Below are positions 10,253-18,369 of a DNA stretch of 64,000 nt, one piece after another; the stretch's first letter is position 1, and each line of letters opens with the position of its first letter. Location of the stretch: positions 1,116,001 to 1,180,000 of the forward strand of contig NZ_CP023049.2 of assembly GCF_002285635.2 (NCBI RefSeq), in the 5' to 3' direction. The position numbers and the translations under genes are program-made. Below the pieces are notes generated by a model, which was given only the letters and a program-made list of their open reading frames with translations, had not been told where the DNA came from and did no database searches. The stretch comes from Chryseobacterium piperi (lineage in GTDB: Bacteria > Bacteroidota > Bacteroidia > Flavobacteriales > Weeksellaceae).

Positions 10253-10282
10253 CAAATGTAGAACTTATTTTTAAATATCAAA
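10253..10282 (-). promoter_or_regulatory. his operon promoter
   Basis: TTTG (10282-10279), an 18-base spacer and TACATTTG (10260-10253) fit the Bacteroidota primary-sigma consensus exactly. Transcription would start near 10246-10248, about 12 bases before the leader ATG. The -33 element overlaps the TGA stop codon (10280-10278) of the upstream glycosyltransferase. Confidence 0.8.
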
Positions 10283-11387
10283 TATTTTTTTCAAAAATTT
10301 TTTGATAAAAATTCATCAGTTCATTGGCAATCGGTTCATCATTAAACTTCTGAACAAACTCAAAACTCTTATCACTACGGCGTTTTCTTTCCGATTCATT
10401 GTCCCACAAAAATTGTATTTTGGATCGGATATCGAGTTCATTTTCCGGATTTACATAAACCGAGTCTTTCCCACCCGCTTCAGGAAGACAGCTCGTATTG
10501 CTTGTAATGGTTACCGTTTTTGAGAAAAGTGCCTCAATAACAGGTATTCCAAAGCCCTCGAAGAAACTTGGGTATACAAAAATATCGGCCAGTTTGTAGA
10601 GAATTGCAAGCTCATCCATAGAAACGCCTTCAAGAAAATAAACTTGTTTTTCCATTTTATTTTTCCTGATAAATGCCTCTACCTTTTTATAATATTTCGT
10701 TTTTCTTCCCACTACTACTAAAGGGATATTCGTGTCCTTGATGGCTTTTACAATATTCAGAAGATTTTTACGCGGTTCAATCGTCCCTACGTTTAGGATA
10801 AACCTTTCAGGAAGATTAAACTTCTCCTGGGTAGCGTGGATCAGCTCAGAAGGCTGTTCTTCTTTAAAAGCCTGATGACATCCCTGATAAATCACTTCAA
10901 TTTTATCTTCCGGAACTTTTAAATACTGGATAATATCTCTTTTTGTCTGTTCTGAAATAGCAATGATACGATCCGCATTCTGCGCTGCTTTTTTGAACTT
11001 CCATAAGTGGATTTTACGGTCAAAAAAAGAATAATACTGCGGATATCGCATGAAGATCAGGTCATGAATAGTCACTACTTTTTTTATAGGAGTCTTCTCC
11101 CATTGTAAAGGTAATTCACCTGATAAACCATGAAAAATATCTGCATCTTGTTTTTGAGCATCCTTTCCCATCTTAAGCTGACGCGACATACTTCCTTTGG
11201 ATGTTTCTACAAAATGGACATCCGGTTTTACCAAAATGTCCGCTCCTCGTTCTGATTTGTTTTTATTGAGCAGCAAATATGTATTTTCAGGGAAATAGTG
11301 AGACAGAATTCTCACCAGATCTCTGGAATAATTGCCTAGTCCTGATGTATTATGGAAAAAACGTTTTGCATCAAAGGCAATCTTCAT
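10278..11387 (-). CDS. GT4-family (group 1) glycosyltransferase
   Basis: The protein has 369 residues with two Rossmann-like domains (GT-B fold). The C-terminal half carries NVGTIEPRKNLLNIVKA and the EX7E-type donor motif PSFFEGFGIPVIEALF. The N-terminus MKIAFDAKRFFHNTSGLGNY is typical of mannosyl/galactosyl GT4 enzymes that use nucleotide sugars. The acceptor cannot be told from sequence. It overlaps the upstream deacetylase gene by four bases and ends the glycan cluster; the his promoter begins at its stop codon. Confidence 0.9.
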   Translation of the reverse strand: MKIAFDAKRFFHNTSGLGNYSRDLVRILSHYFPENTYLLLNKNKSERGADILVKPDVHFVETSKGSMSRQLKMGKDAQKQDADIFHGLSGELPLQWEKTPIKKVVTIHDLIFMRYPQYYSFFDRKIHLWKFKKAAQNADRIIAISEQTKRDIIQYLKVPEDKIEVIYQGCHQAFKEEQPSELIHATQEKFNLPERFILNVGTIEPRKNLLNIVKAIKDTNIPLVVVGRKTKYYKKVEAFIRKNKMEKQVYFLEGVSMDELAILYKLADIFVYPSFFEGFGIPVIEALFSKTVTITSNTSCLPEAGGKDSVYVNPENELDIRSKIQFLWDNESERKRRSDKSFEFVQKFNDEPIANELMNFYQKIFEKNI

Positions 11388-12160
11388 GATTCTATCTTTT
11401 TTTGAAATTCCTGGAATGTTCCAAAGCTATACTTTTTATTTTTAAGCCACCCTATGAACTTATCAAATCTTTTGACCATATCCATTCCTGAATTTTTCAC
11501 TGTAAATCCAGGGAGTTTAAATGCTTCATCCTTAATTTCCGCAAATTCCCACGGATGGAAATATACGTTTAAGTAATCATCCTTCTTCAAACTATCTGAA
11601 GCCAGTTTTTTGTAGATCGACAGCGGAAAATTATGAAAACTCAGCCAGAATAAAGGGATTCTGAAATTAGGAGAAACAGAGGCCGGAACCTGTGTCACAT
11701 TTCCCTCTTTAAAATAAGTTCTTGATACTTTTAAATTATTGTAGCGACCCGGAAGGAATGTAGGATTAATCGATGAATTATAGGAATAGCCTGCTTTTTC
11801 TACGGCTTTTTCATCCACCGGCATCATCCTCGGCATTCTTAAACCCGTTACTTTCGTGGAAAATAAATCTTCCAGTCTTTCACGTGATTCTTTTAAATGC
11901 TTTTCTTCAAATTCGGAATGAAACCAGGTATGGGAAGCCAGCTCATGTCCTTCTTCCAATAATCGTTTAATCAAATGTTTGCTGTTTTCTGCAAAAACAA
12001 CCGTTGAAAAGAACGTTGCTTTTACCTGATGTTTTTTAAGAATATCCAGTATCCTTTCCAGTCCGGTCTGCGAAATGGAAATCTGCCGTTCAAAAGGAAT
12101 CGTTCCTTTGTACTCCAATGGCATATCAAATTCTTCAATATCAAAACTTAATAAAACCAT
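11384..12160 (-). CDS. Polysaccharide deacetylase (NodB-homology, CE4) family protein
   Basis: The protein has 258 residues. NodB-domain motifs are visible: LSFDIEEFDMP (motif 1 Asp), ATFFSTVVFAE and the metal-binding HxxxH motif in ASHTWFHSEFEEK, then RMPRMMPVD as motif 3. There is no signal peptide, so it may act in the cytoplasm or on a membrane-linked precursor. The family removes N-acetyl groups from polysaccharides or lipid-linked sugars. It lies one base after the end of the GT2 gene within a tight four-gene set, so it probably modifies the glycan those genes build. Confidence 0.88.
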   Translation of the reverse strand: MVLLSFDIEEFDMPLEYKGTIPFERQISISQTGLERILDILKKHQVKATFFSTVVFAENSKHLIKRLLEEGHELASHTWFHSEFEEKHLKESRERLEDLFSTKVTGLRMPRMMPVDEKAVEKAGYSYNSSINPTFLPGRYNNLKVSRTYFKEGNVTQVPASVSPNFRIPLFWLSFHNFPLSIYKKLASDSLKKDDYLNVYFHPWEFAEIKDEAFKLPGFTVKNSGMDMVKRFDKFIGWLKNKKYSFGTFQEFQKKIES

Positions 12161-12161
12161 T

Positions 12162-13091
12162 TTAAAAATTTTTATTTTTTATAATATAATTAGGTCTTTC
12201 TTTCACCTGTTTAAAGATTTTACCCAGGTAAATCCCAATAATTCCAAGAATAATCAGTTGTAGCCCTCCAAAAAATACAATGGTCATAATCAAAGATGCC
12301 CAACCTGAAATTTCAGTATGACTGACAAAGGAATGAATAACATAAATTCCGTATCCTATCACTGATATAGCGGAGAATAAAAAGCCCAAATAGGCTGCAA
12401 TATATAGTGGCTTTACACTAAAAGCTGTAATTCCTGTAAAGGCAAAAGTCACCATCTTTTTAAGATTGTAACTGCTTTCACCAGCTACTCTTTCACAAGC
12501 TGTAAAATCTATTGCTGTTTGTTTGAAACCCATCCAGCTCGTCAATCCTCTTAAAAACAGATCGTCTTCATTGAACTGTCTCATGACTTCCACAGCACTG
12601 GCATCTAATAATCTGAAATCTGAGCCACCACCTTTGGTAAGGTTTACATCGGAGAGGCTGGATAAGAGTTTATAGAAAAAGTCCGAAGTTTTTCTTTTAA
12701 AGAAAGAAATTTCTTTGGGATATGTTCTTACGGTGAGTACAACATCATAGCCTTCTTCCCACTTTCTGATCATATCAGGAATCAGTTCCGGAGGATGCTG
12801 AAGATCACCATCCATCGAGATTACTGCATTTCCATGGGCATAATCCATTCCTGCTTTTACGGCAGGCTGATGTCCGAAATTTCTTGAAAATTCTATAAAT
12901 TTCACTTCATCATATTGTTCGGATAGTGCTTCCAGTTTCTGCTGAGTACCATCCCTGCTTCCATCATTCACGAATATGATTTCAAAATCATAATTGTTGA
13001 GTCCTGAGAAAACCTCTTTGATTTTCTGATGAATCATAGCTACATTTCCTTCTTCGTTATAGGCAGGAATTACAATAGAAATCTTTTTCAT
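12162..13091 (-). CDS. GT2-family glycosyltransferase, DPM1/GtrB type
   Basis: The protein has 309 residues. The GT-A domain shows SIVIPAYNEEGN, VNDGSRDGT and the DxD-type segment SMDGDLQHPPELI. Two C-terminal membrane spans (about 230-255 and 265-290) mark the polyprenyl-phosphate glycosyltransferase subgroup, which makes undecaprenyl-phosphate-linked sugars on the cytoplasmic face. Such a lipid-linked sugar is the donor type used by GT-C enzymes such as the GT87 protein encoded just upstream; that link is inference. Confidence 0.9.
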   Translation of the reverse strand: MKKISIVIPAYNEEGNVAMIHQKIKEVFSGLNNYDFEIIFVNDGSRDGTQQKLEALSEQYDEVKFIEFSRNFGHQPAVKAGMDYAHGNAVISMDGDLQHPPELIPDMIRKWEEGYDVVLTVRTYPKEISFFKRKTSDFFYKLLSSLSDVNLTKGGGSDFRLLDASAVEVMRQFNEDDLFLRGLTSWMGFKQTAIDFTACERVAGESSYNLKKMVTFAFTGITAFSVKPLYIAAYLGFLFSAISVIGYGIYVIHSFVSHTEISGWASLIMTIVFFGGLQLIILGIIGIYLGKIFKQVKERPNYIIKNKNF

Positions 13092-13095
13092 AGAA

Positions 13096-14265
13096 TCAGT
13101 TCAGGCTGTAATTTTTTTCAAAATCTTTGGTTAGAAGTTCATACACCACTCGCAACCAAACCGCAATGCAAGGTACTGCTTTTAAAGAATATTTGGTGAT
13201 ATACTCATTTTTAACCCATTTAGGGAATAGATCCGATGTTGAAAAACAAGTAAAAATAATAACAAAAATCAACAGACCGGTAGCAAGCGGTGTTCTTTCT
13301 TTCTGAAGGAAATACCAGATCATTACACCTACCACGGCAATAATATAAGTCGGTGATTCTGAGCTTGAGCTAAACAACACCAGAAATAATAAGCTGGAGG
13401 CTAAAATCATCAGCTGGAAAGCATAATGTTGGTATTGCTTAATCCGAATATATGGTAGCGCAAACAGTGGTAATCCAAACGCCAAAAACACCAGATTAGA
13501 AATAGATGCATCCCCCATAATTCTTCTGAAAAAGCCCATTAATGAAATATCCTGCATATTTCCCAATACCTGATTCTCATTATTTTTTTCGACAATAGAA
13601 TGAAACCAATCAGCATAACTCTGGATCACAAATTGGGGTGTAGAATAGATCATCGGAATTACAACGAATAATACCGCAATGCCTATTCCTGAAAGAATGA
13701 ATTTTGCTTTATTTTTAATAAAGAAAAATTGGGTAAGCCCAACAATACCGTAAATTTTCACAAAAATCCCTACCAGGATTGCTGTTACCGATTTTACTTC
13801 TTTTCTTTCGTAAATATAAATAGCAGATAATAAGAGCAAACCTGTTAAAGCAACATTAAACTGTAAACTTAGAGCAGCCGTAATGTATTCCTGCAAACAA
13901 AGAATTCCGAAAAGGGCTTTTTTAGTATCTGAAAAAGGCAATTTATGAATTGCATAAACAAATACGAAAGTATTAACCAGATTCCAAAGAGAAATCCCAA
14001 GCCAATCCGGCATCTCAGCAAACGGAGCGATCAGTAAGCTGAAAAAAACGCCATAATGATTCAGGTCAAAATAAAGATCCGGATAATGGATAAATAAATT
14101 CTTCTCATTGACCGTATTGAAAAATACGTTTTTAAAAATCAAATAGTTGTTGATTGCGTAATTTCCCCTAAAATATTTAGAAATCGCAGTAACTACTGAT
14201 ATAATAAGATAAACCCCAAATATATATTTAGGGTTTAATATGAATTTTAAAATTTTTTCTTTCAA
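13096..14265 (-). CDS. GT87 / DUF2029-like polytopic membrane glycosyltransferase
   Basis: The protein has 389 residues, almost entirely hydrophobic, with roughly nine to eleven membrane spans. Early acidic residues sit in the segment FIHYPDLYFDLNHYGVFFSLL, as in DUF2029/GT87 proteins that transfer mannose or other sugars from polyprenyl-phosphate donors outside the membrane. Specific function is not readable. It is the first gene of the four-gene glycan cluster and follows dapD by 30 bases. Confidence 0.75.
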   Translation of the reverse strand: MKEKILKFILNPKYIFGVYLIISVVTAISKYFRGNYAINNYLIFKNVFFNTVNEKNLFIHYPDLYFDLNHYGVFFSLLIAPFAEMPDWLGISLWNLVNTFVFVYAIHKLPFSDTKKALFGILCLQEYITAALSLQFNVALTGLLLLSAIYIYERKEVKSVTAILVGIFVKIYGIVGLTQFFFIKNKAKFILSGIGIAVLFVVIPMIYSTPQFVIQSYADWFHSIVEKNNENQVLGNMQDISLMGFFRRIMGDASISNLVFLAFGLPLFALPYIRIKQYQHYAFQLMILASSLLFLVLFSSSSESPTYIIAVVGVMIWYFLQKERTPLATGLLIFVIIFTCFSTSDLFPKWVKNEYITKYSLKAVPCIAVWLRVVYELLTKDFEKNYSLN

Positions 14266-14295
14266 AATTGCGGGTATTAGTTTTGTGTAAAAGTC

Positions 14296-15108
14296 TTAGA
14301 CTGCTACGTTGTTTTCTCTCAACGCATCATTAAGAGAAGTCTTTTTATCAGTAGATTCCTTTCTTGTACCGATAATCAAAGCACAAGGAACCTGATATTC
14401 TCCCGCAGGATATTGTTTTGTATAACTTCCCGGGATTACTACTGAACGTGCAGGTACTCTTCCTTTGATTTCAACAGGTTGATCTCCTGTTACATCTATA
14501 ATTTTAGTAGAAGCCGTTAATACCACATTCGCGCCCAATACCGCTTCTTTTTCTACATGTACTCCTTCTACTACGATACATCTTGAACCGATGAAACAAT
14601 CATCTTCAATAATTACCGGTGCTGCCTGTAAAGGTTCTAATACACCACCAATACCTACTCCTCCACTCAGGTGAACATTTTTACCGATTTGTGCACAGCT
14701 TCCTACTGTAGCCCAGGTATCTACCATAGTCCCTGAATCTACATACGCTCCGATATTCACATAAGAAGGCATCATAATTACCCCTGAAGCAACAAAAGCT
14801 CCTTCTCTTGCAATCGCATGAGGTACAACTCTTACTCCTTTTTCAGCATAATTTCTCTTTAAAGGAATTTTATCATGAAATTCAAATGGTCCTACTTCTA
14901 TAGTTTCCATTTTTTGAATCGGGAAATACATAACTACCGCTTTCTTCACCCATTCATTAACCTGCCATCCGTTGTCTGTAGGTTCAGCAACACGAAGTTC
15001 TCCGGAGTCTAATAAAGAAATAACCTCTCTTATCGCCTTCTGGCTCTCTTCATTTTGTAATAAATCTCTATTATCCCAAATGTTTTCAATAGTTTGTTGT
15101 AACGACAT
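14296..15108 (-). CDS. dapD: 2,3,4,5-tetrahydropyridine-2,6-dicarboxylate N-succinyltransferase
   Basis: The protein has 270 residues, the usual length. An N-terminal helical domain is followed by a left-handed beta-helix built of hexapeptide repeats (about 95-230: VGIGGVLEPLQAAPVIIEDDCFIGSRC). It succinylates tetrahydrodipicolinate in the diaminopimelate/lysine branch, feeding peptidoglycan and lysine. A promoter with a good -7 box lies 38 bases upstream. Lysine degradation genes are found 20 kb away in the same window. Confidence 0.95.
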   Translation of the reverse strand: MSLQQTIENIWDNRDLLQNEESQKAIREVISLLDSGELRVAEPTDNGWQVNEWVKKAVVMYFPIQKMETIEVGPFEFHDKIPLKRNYAEKGVRVVPHAIAREGAFVASGVIMMPSYVNIGAYVDSGTMVDTWATVGSCAQIGKNVHLSGGVGIGGVLEPLQAAPVIIEDDCFIGSRCIVVEGVHVEKEAVLGANVVLTASTKIIDVTGDQPVEIKGRVPARSVVIPGSYTKQYPAGEYQVPCALIIGTRKESTDKKTSLNDALRENNVAV

Positions 15109-15145
15109 GTTTCTAATTTAAATTAATTTGAATAATTATTTCGGC

Positions 15146-15178
15146 CAAAGATACAAAAGTTCAGCAAAATATTTTCAA
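15146..15178 (-). promoter_or_regulatory. dapD promoter
   Basis: Minus-strand TTG (15178-15176), 22-base spacer and TATCTTTG (15153-15146), an exact TAnnTTTG box. The start of transcription would fall near 15140, about 30 bases before the dapD ATG. Confidence 0.6.
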
Positions 15179-15262
15179 TCATATTATCATTAGGATGATG
15201 TTATTGATTTGTATGGCCCCTTGAGGATGAACCTCTGGCTAAACAAATCTTTCCGGTTAAAT

Positions 15263-15643
15263 TTAAATTTGATTAGAAATCTTGTCTAGAATAACAAACT
15301 CCATTGTTTTCTCAACATGCTGTTGTTCTGTTATTGGTCTTGCATATTTCCTGGTACTGTATTTTGTCAAATAAGCCGTGTTAATACGGTCAGTAAGATC
15401 ATTGAGATCAGTTGGAATATATGCATTGATATGAAGAATAGAATCTCCACATTGTATTTGCCCCAGAGGATCCTGTAAAAAACTATTATACCAGCTTCTT
15501 TCTGCAAATCCCCAGGAACGTGCAAAGATCCTGTTATTGACAACAACCATCCAGACATCTAAAAATGTATCCCGCTGTAAACCGGCTTTTATTCCGATAA
15601 TTTCATTTTCGCTAACATATTGTATAGCATCTTGTTGATTCAT
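15263..15643 (-). CDS. DUF2255 family protein
   Basis: The protein has 126 residues from MNQQDAIQY (an ATG six codons earlier at 15661 is also possible). The core VWMVVVNNRIFARSWGFAERSWYNSFLQDPLGQIQCG is the DUF2255 pattern, a small beta-rich domain related to nitroreductase/F420-type split barrels whose function is unknown. No partner gene is obvious; the neighbours are dapD downstream and a LytTR protein upstream, each separated by about 100-150 bases. Confidence 0.7.
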   Translation of the reverse strand: MNQQDAIQYVSENEIIGIKAGLQRDTFLDVWMVVVNNRIFARSWGFAERSWYNSFLQDPLGQIQCGDSILHINAYIPTDLNDLTDRINTAYLTKYSTRKYARPITEQQHVEKTMEFVILDKISNQI

Positions 15644-15751
15644 TTTAATAAGATTTCTCACAAAACTAAAATGAACAGATGAACCAAAAAATATTATTAT
15701 TTACTTCGCCGTAAATATTATTCTATTGGCTACTTTATTGATGTCAATGAA

Positions 15752-16078
15752 CTATAACATGATTTTATCCAGAGTATCGGTCAAACAATCGCGGTAGCTT
15801 TTTGCCACAGCTATTTTTAGTCCTTTACAAATAATATGATTATTTTCAAAAGATTCAACATTGGTTAAATTTACAATATATGAGTTATGTATACGCATAA
15901 ACTCGTCAGGCAAACTTTCAACCAGATCTTTAAGAGTCTTGTAATAGGTATATTTTTTATCAAATGTGGTGTATATTTCTACATAATTTCCAAGACCTTT
16001 TATAATCACAATGTCATTAAAGAAAAGCTTCACCAGCTTCTTATCTGTTTTAATAAAAGCGAAAGTTTTATTTTTCAT
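15752..16078 (-). CDS. Stand-alone LytTR DNA-binding domain protein
   Basis: The protein has 108 residues and consists only of a LytTR domain: NDIVIIKGLGNYVEIYT, KTLKDLVESLPDEFMRIHNSYIVNL and VAKSYRDCLTD match the ten-stranded DNA-binding fold (AgrA/LytR family). The usual N-terminal receiver domain and a cognate histidine kinase are absent. Free-standing LytTR proteins exist and sometimes pair with membrane inhibitor partners, but none is encoded next to it. Its targets are unknown; the T6SS-like cassette lies directly upstream. Confidence 0.85.
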   Translation of the reverse strand: MKNKTFAFIKTDKKLVKLFFNDIVIIKGLGNYVEIYTTFDKKYTYYKTLKDLVESLPDEFMRIHNSYIVNLTNVESFENNHIICKGLKIAVAKSYRDCLTDTLDKIML

Positions 16079-16186
16079 TCGTAAAAACTTTAAGCATAAA
16101 GATAGGTCTTTATACCATTATGGATACAGATGAAAAATATGAATAAGAAATTTATGTAATATTGATGACCAACTACTTTAAAATGA

Positions 16187-17104
16187 TTATGGCTTTTTGA
16201 TTAATTCCAAATCCTTTTTATACTGGTTTTCGCCATAATTATTATTGAAATTAACAGATAGCTTATCATTTGAATCCAGCTTTTCATAAAGCTTTATTCT
16301 AAGCGCTGCTTCAGCAGTTAAGTCTTTTTTTACCGGAAATTGTACCTGGTATTTTTCAATGAGGATTTTTTTAATTGCAGACAGCTTTTCATAATATGGG
16401 CTTTCCGGTAAATTACGATCTTTTTTCTGTTTGTCTTTATATTCGATATAGCTTGCCATTGGACAAAGACCAGTTCCCGGGATAACAGGATTCCCTCCTT
16501 TTTCTAAAAAATAAGTAGTGAGATCCAGGTCATCTCTTGCCGCAGCTTCCATAATGTTGTTTCCACTATATGAAAGATTATTAATATCAGCTCCCTGCTT
16601 GAGCAAATAATCAATCATTTTCCTTTCCGTATCATCCACACCACCTATCATCATGGCATCATACAGAGGAGAATCCCCTAACTGCGGGTTAGGGTTGGCC
16701 TTATAGCTGAAAAGCAGTTTAAGCATTTCGTAATTATTAAGTGCAACAGCATGTCGTAAAGGAGTTTTATATCCGTTATACGGAACTACAATATTAGGAT
16801 TCGCCCCTAAATCCAAGAGCTTTTTCATGGCATTCATATCCTCAATAATAGAAGCGTACATCAACAGGGTATATCCTGTGTCTTCTCCCAGTTTATCAAG
16901 CGCTATATTTTTATCTTTAATTACTTTTTCCATCCCCTCCAGATCACCGTCCAGAATTTTCTGGGCAGCCAATAACTGATCTCCTTTGAACATTTTTGCA
17001 GGAGGATACTGCGTTTTATTTTCCTTTTTACGAGATCTGGGATTGAGATCTGAACAAGATAAGAGTGTCATCATCGAGAAAAGTATTAAAATAGTGGATT
17101 TCAT
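16187..17104 (-). CDS. Ankyrin-repeat lipoprotein, candidate immunity protein of the lipase effector
   Basis: The protein has 305 residues. A lipoprotein signal (MKSTILILFSMMTLLSC, Cys17) precedes about four to five ankyrin repeats (residues 75-215), recognisable from DTGYTLLMYASIIEDMNAMKKLLDLGANPN, TPLRHAVALNNYEMLKLLFSYKANPN, DSPLYDAMMIGG and NIMEAAARDDLDLTTYFLEKGGNP. The gene begins four bases after the PAAR-lipase stop. Ankyrin proteins are a recurring immunity type for type VI phospholipase effectors, and a periplasm-facing lipoprotein would sit where a lipase acts. Immunity is inferred from position and type; it could also be a general scaffold. Confidence 0.75.
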   Translation of the reverse strand: MKSTILILFSMMTLLSCSDLNPRSRKKENKTQYPPAKMFKGDQLLAAQKILDGDLEGMEKVIKDKNIALDKLGEDTGYTLLMYASIIEDMNAMKKLLDLGANPNIVVPYNGYKTPLRHAVALNNYEMLKLLFSYKANPNPQLGDSPLYDAMMIGGVDDTERKMIDYLLKQGADINNLSYSGNNIMEAAARDDLDLTTYFLEKGGNPVIPGTGLCPMASYIEYKDKQKKDRNLPESPYYEKLSAIKKILIEKYQVQFPVKKDLTAEAALRIKLYEKLDSNDKLSVNFNNNYGENQYKKDLELIKKP

Positions 17105-17108
17105 AGTA

Positions 17109-18359
17109 TTATATATCGTTAGCTAGAACATCTGTATTAATTGTTGAGATCATTGCCTCTAATGCATCTGCATAAGCACCATGCCCGCTGCCAAGCGTTT
17201 TAATGCCAAGTCCTTTATTATCTTCAATATAGCCAAAAATTTCATGTTGCTGACCTAAAGCTCTTGGTGCTGCTCCGGTCACAGCCCCAAAACCAGCCAG
17301 TAAATTAAGTCCCGGAATTCTTGAAAATGCCAGAGTAGAAAGTAAACCTTCCCTGTTATTCTGCAATCCGTTTAGGATATCATTACTTGTACTGTAATTA
17401 ACAATATTAGATGTTGATTTTGCAGCTCCTTTTTCATCCAGATACTTCAATGTATTGGCATGAACTCCTCTTGCGTTGAAGGTATATCCTTTAAGCCCTG
17501 TATAATAAGAAGCCATTGCACTATTACCTCCACCCAGGGAATGTCCTGTAAAATTGACCTTCCCACCAGTGTTCTGATCCATTTTTTCCGCCAAACTTCT
17601 GGTTTTTTCTATTTGTGGAGTATTTGCACCAAATGCTTGTCCACCATCCTCTATAACCCAGTCTTTTACAAACTGATCTCCTGCTTCAGAACCTCTGAAT
17701 GCTACAAAATATTCCCCCGTCTTATCATTATAATACAAAGAAGAGAAAAAGCCATTGTCTTCATTGGTATTAAAATCTTCAGGCTTCATAACTCCTGCTC
17801 CGAATCGTTTATCTAATTCCTCCTGATTATCAGTGTTTATACGGGAATAGTCTCCCAACTCTTTGGTCTGTCCTGTATTATCTTCATAAGAATCCTGAGC
17901 CATTTTTGCTGCTAAAAGAGCTTCTTGTAATTGAGAGACAGGAGGAAGATGAAAGCTTACTTTACCGCCGATAAAACATTTCAAAGAGGAATTTTGAAGT
18001 AACGGCTTTTTATTTTCAACCCTTACTTTTGGATGTGTATTTTCCCAGTCGCTCCCCTTACAGAGAAAAGAGCAGATATTTAAACAGTCATCGATAAGTG
18101 CACTTCCAGCCCAGGCTGCAGCAGCCAGTACAAAGAGCCCCCCTGAAAAGGCAGCAGCTACAGCTACTCCTGCTAAAGCTCCGGCGACCATCATTTCGGG
18201 ACAGATAAAATTATCTTTAAACCGATCATCTTCAGTGGCCATCAGCTTTGAGCTGTTCTTCAATTTTACTGAAGACTGCGAGCTCACTCCTATTCCTATA
18301 AGCCTTCTTCCCTTGCTGCAGAAAAGCGGCGTATCCTGTGCGATATATAACTGGCTCAT
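17109..18359 (-). CDS. PAAR-like (DUF4280-type) / class 3 lipase fusion, probable type VI secretion effector
   Basis: The protein has 416 residues. Residues 1-140 resemble the divergent PAAR-like/DUF4280 domain of Bacteroidota T6SS: paired cysteine segments (PLFCSKG, FICPEMM, CSFLCKG, LKCFIGGKVSF) around a hydrophobic stretch at 56-89. Residues 145-405 are an alpha/beta hydrolase of the lipase-3 type: AKMAQDSY, YFVAFRGSE, nucleophile elbow GHSLGGG with Ser274, candidate Asp327 (STSNDILNG) and His393 (GSGHGAYAD). A spike-tip domain fused to a lipase is a known effector plan for phospholipid attack on rival cells. The gene sits between an unknown protein (11 bases upstream) and an ankyrin lipoprotein (4 bases downstream). 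No T6SS structural genes are in the window. Confidence 0.75.
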   Translation of the reverse strand: MSQLYIAQDTPLFCSKGRRLIGIGVSSQSSVKLKNSSKLMATEDDRFKDNFICPEMMVAGALAGVAVAAAFSGGLFVLAAAAWAGSALIDDCLNICSFLCKGSDWENTHPKVRVENKKPLLQNSSLKCFIGGKVSFHLPPVSQLQEALLAAKMAQDSYEDNTGQTKELGDYSRINTDNQEELDKRFGAGVMKPEDFNTNEDNGFFSSLYYNDKTGEYFVAFRGSEAGDQFVKDWVIEDGGQAFGANTPQIEKTRSLAEKMDQNTGGKVNFTGHSLGGGNSAMASYYTGLKGYTFNARGVHANTLKYLDEKGAAKSTSNIVNYSTSNDILNGLQNNREGLLSTLAFSRIPGLNLLAGFGAVTGAAPRALGQQHEIFGYIEDNKGLGIKTLGSGHGAYADALEAMISTINTDVLANDI

Positions 18360-18369
18360 GATAATATCA

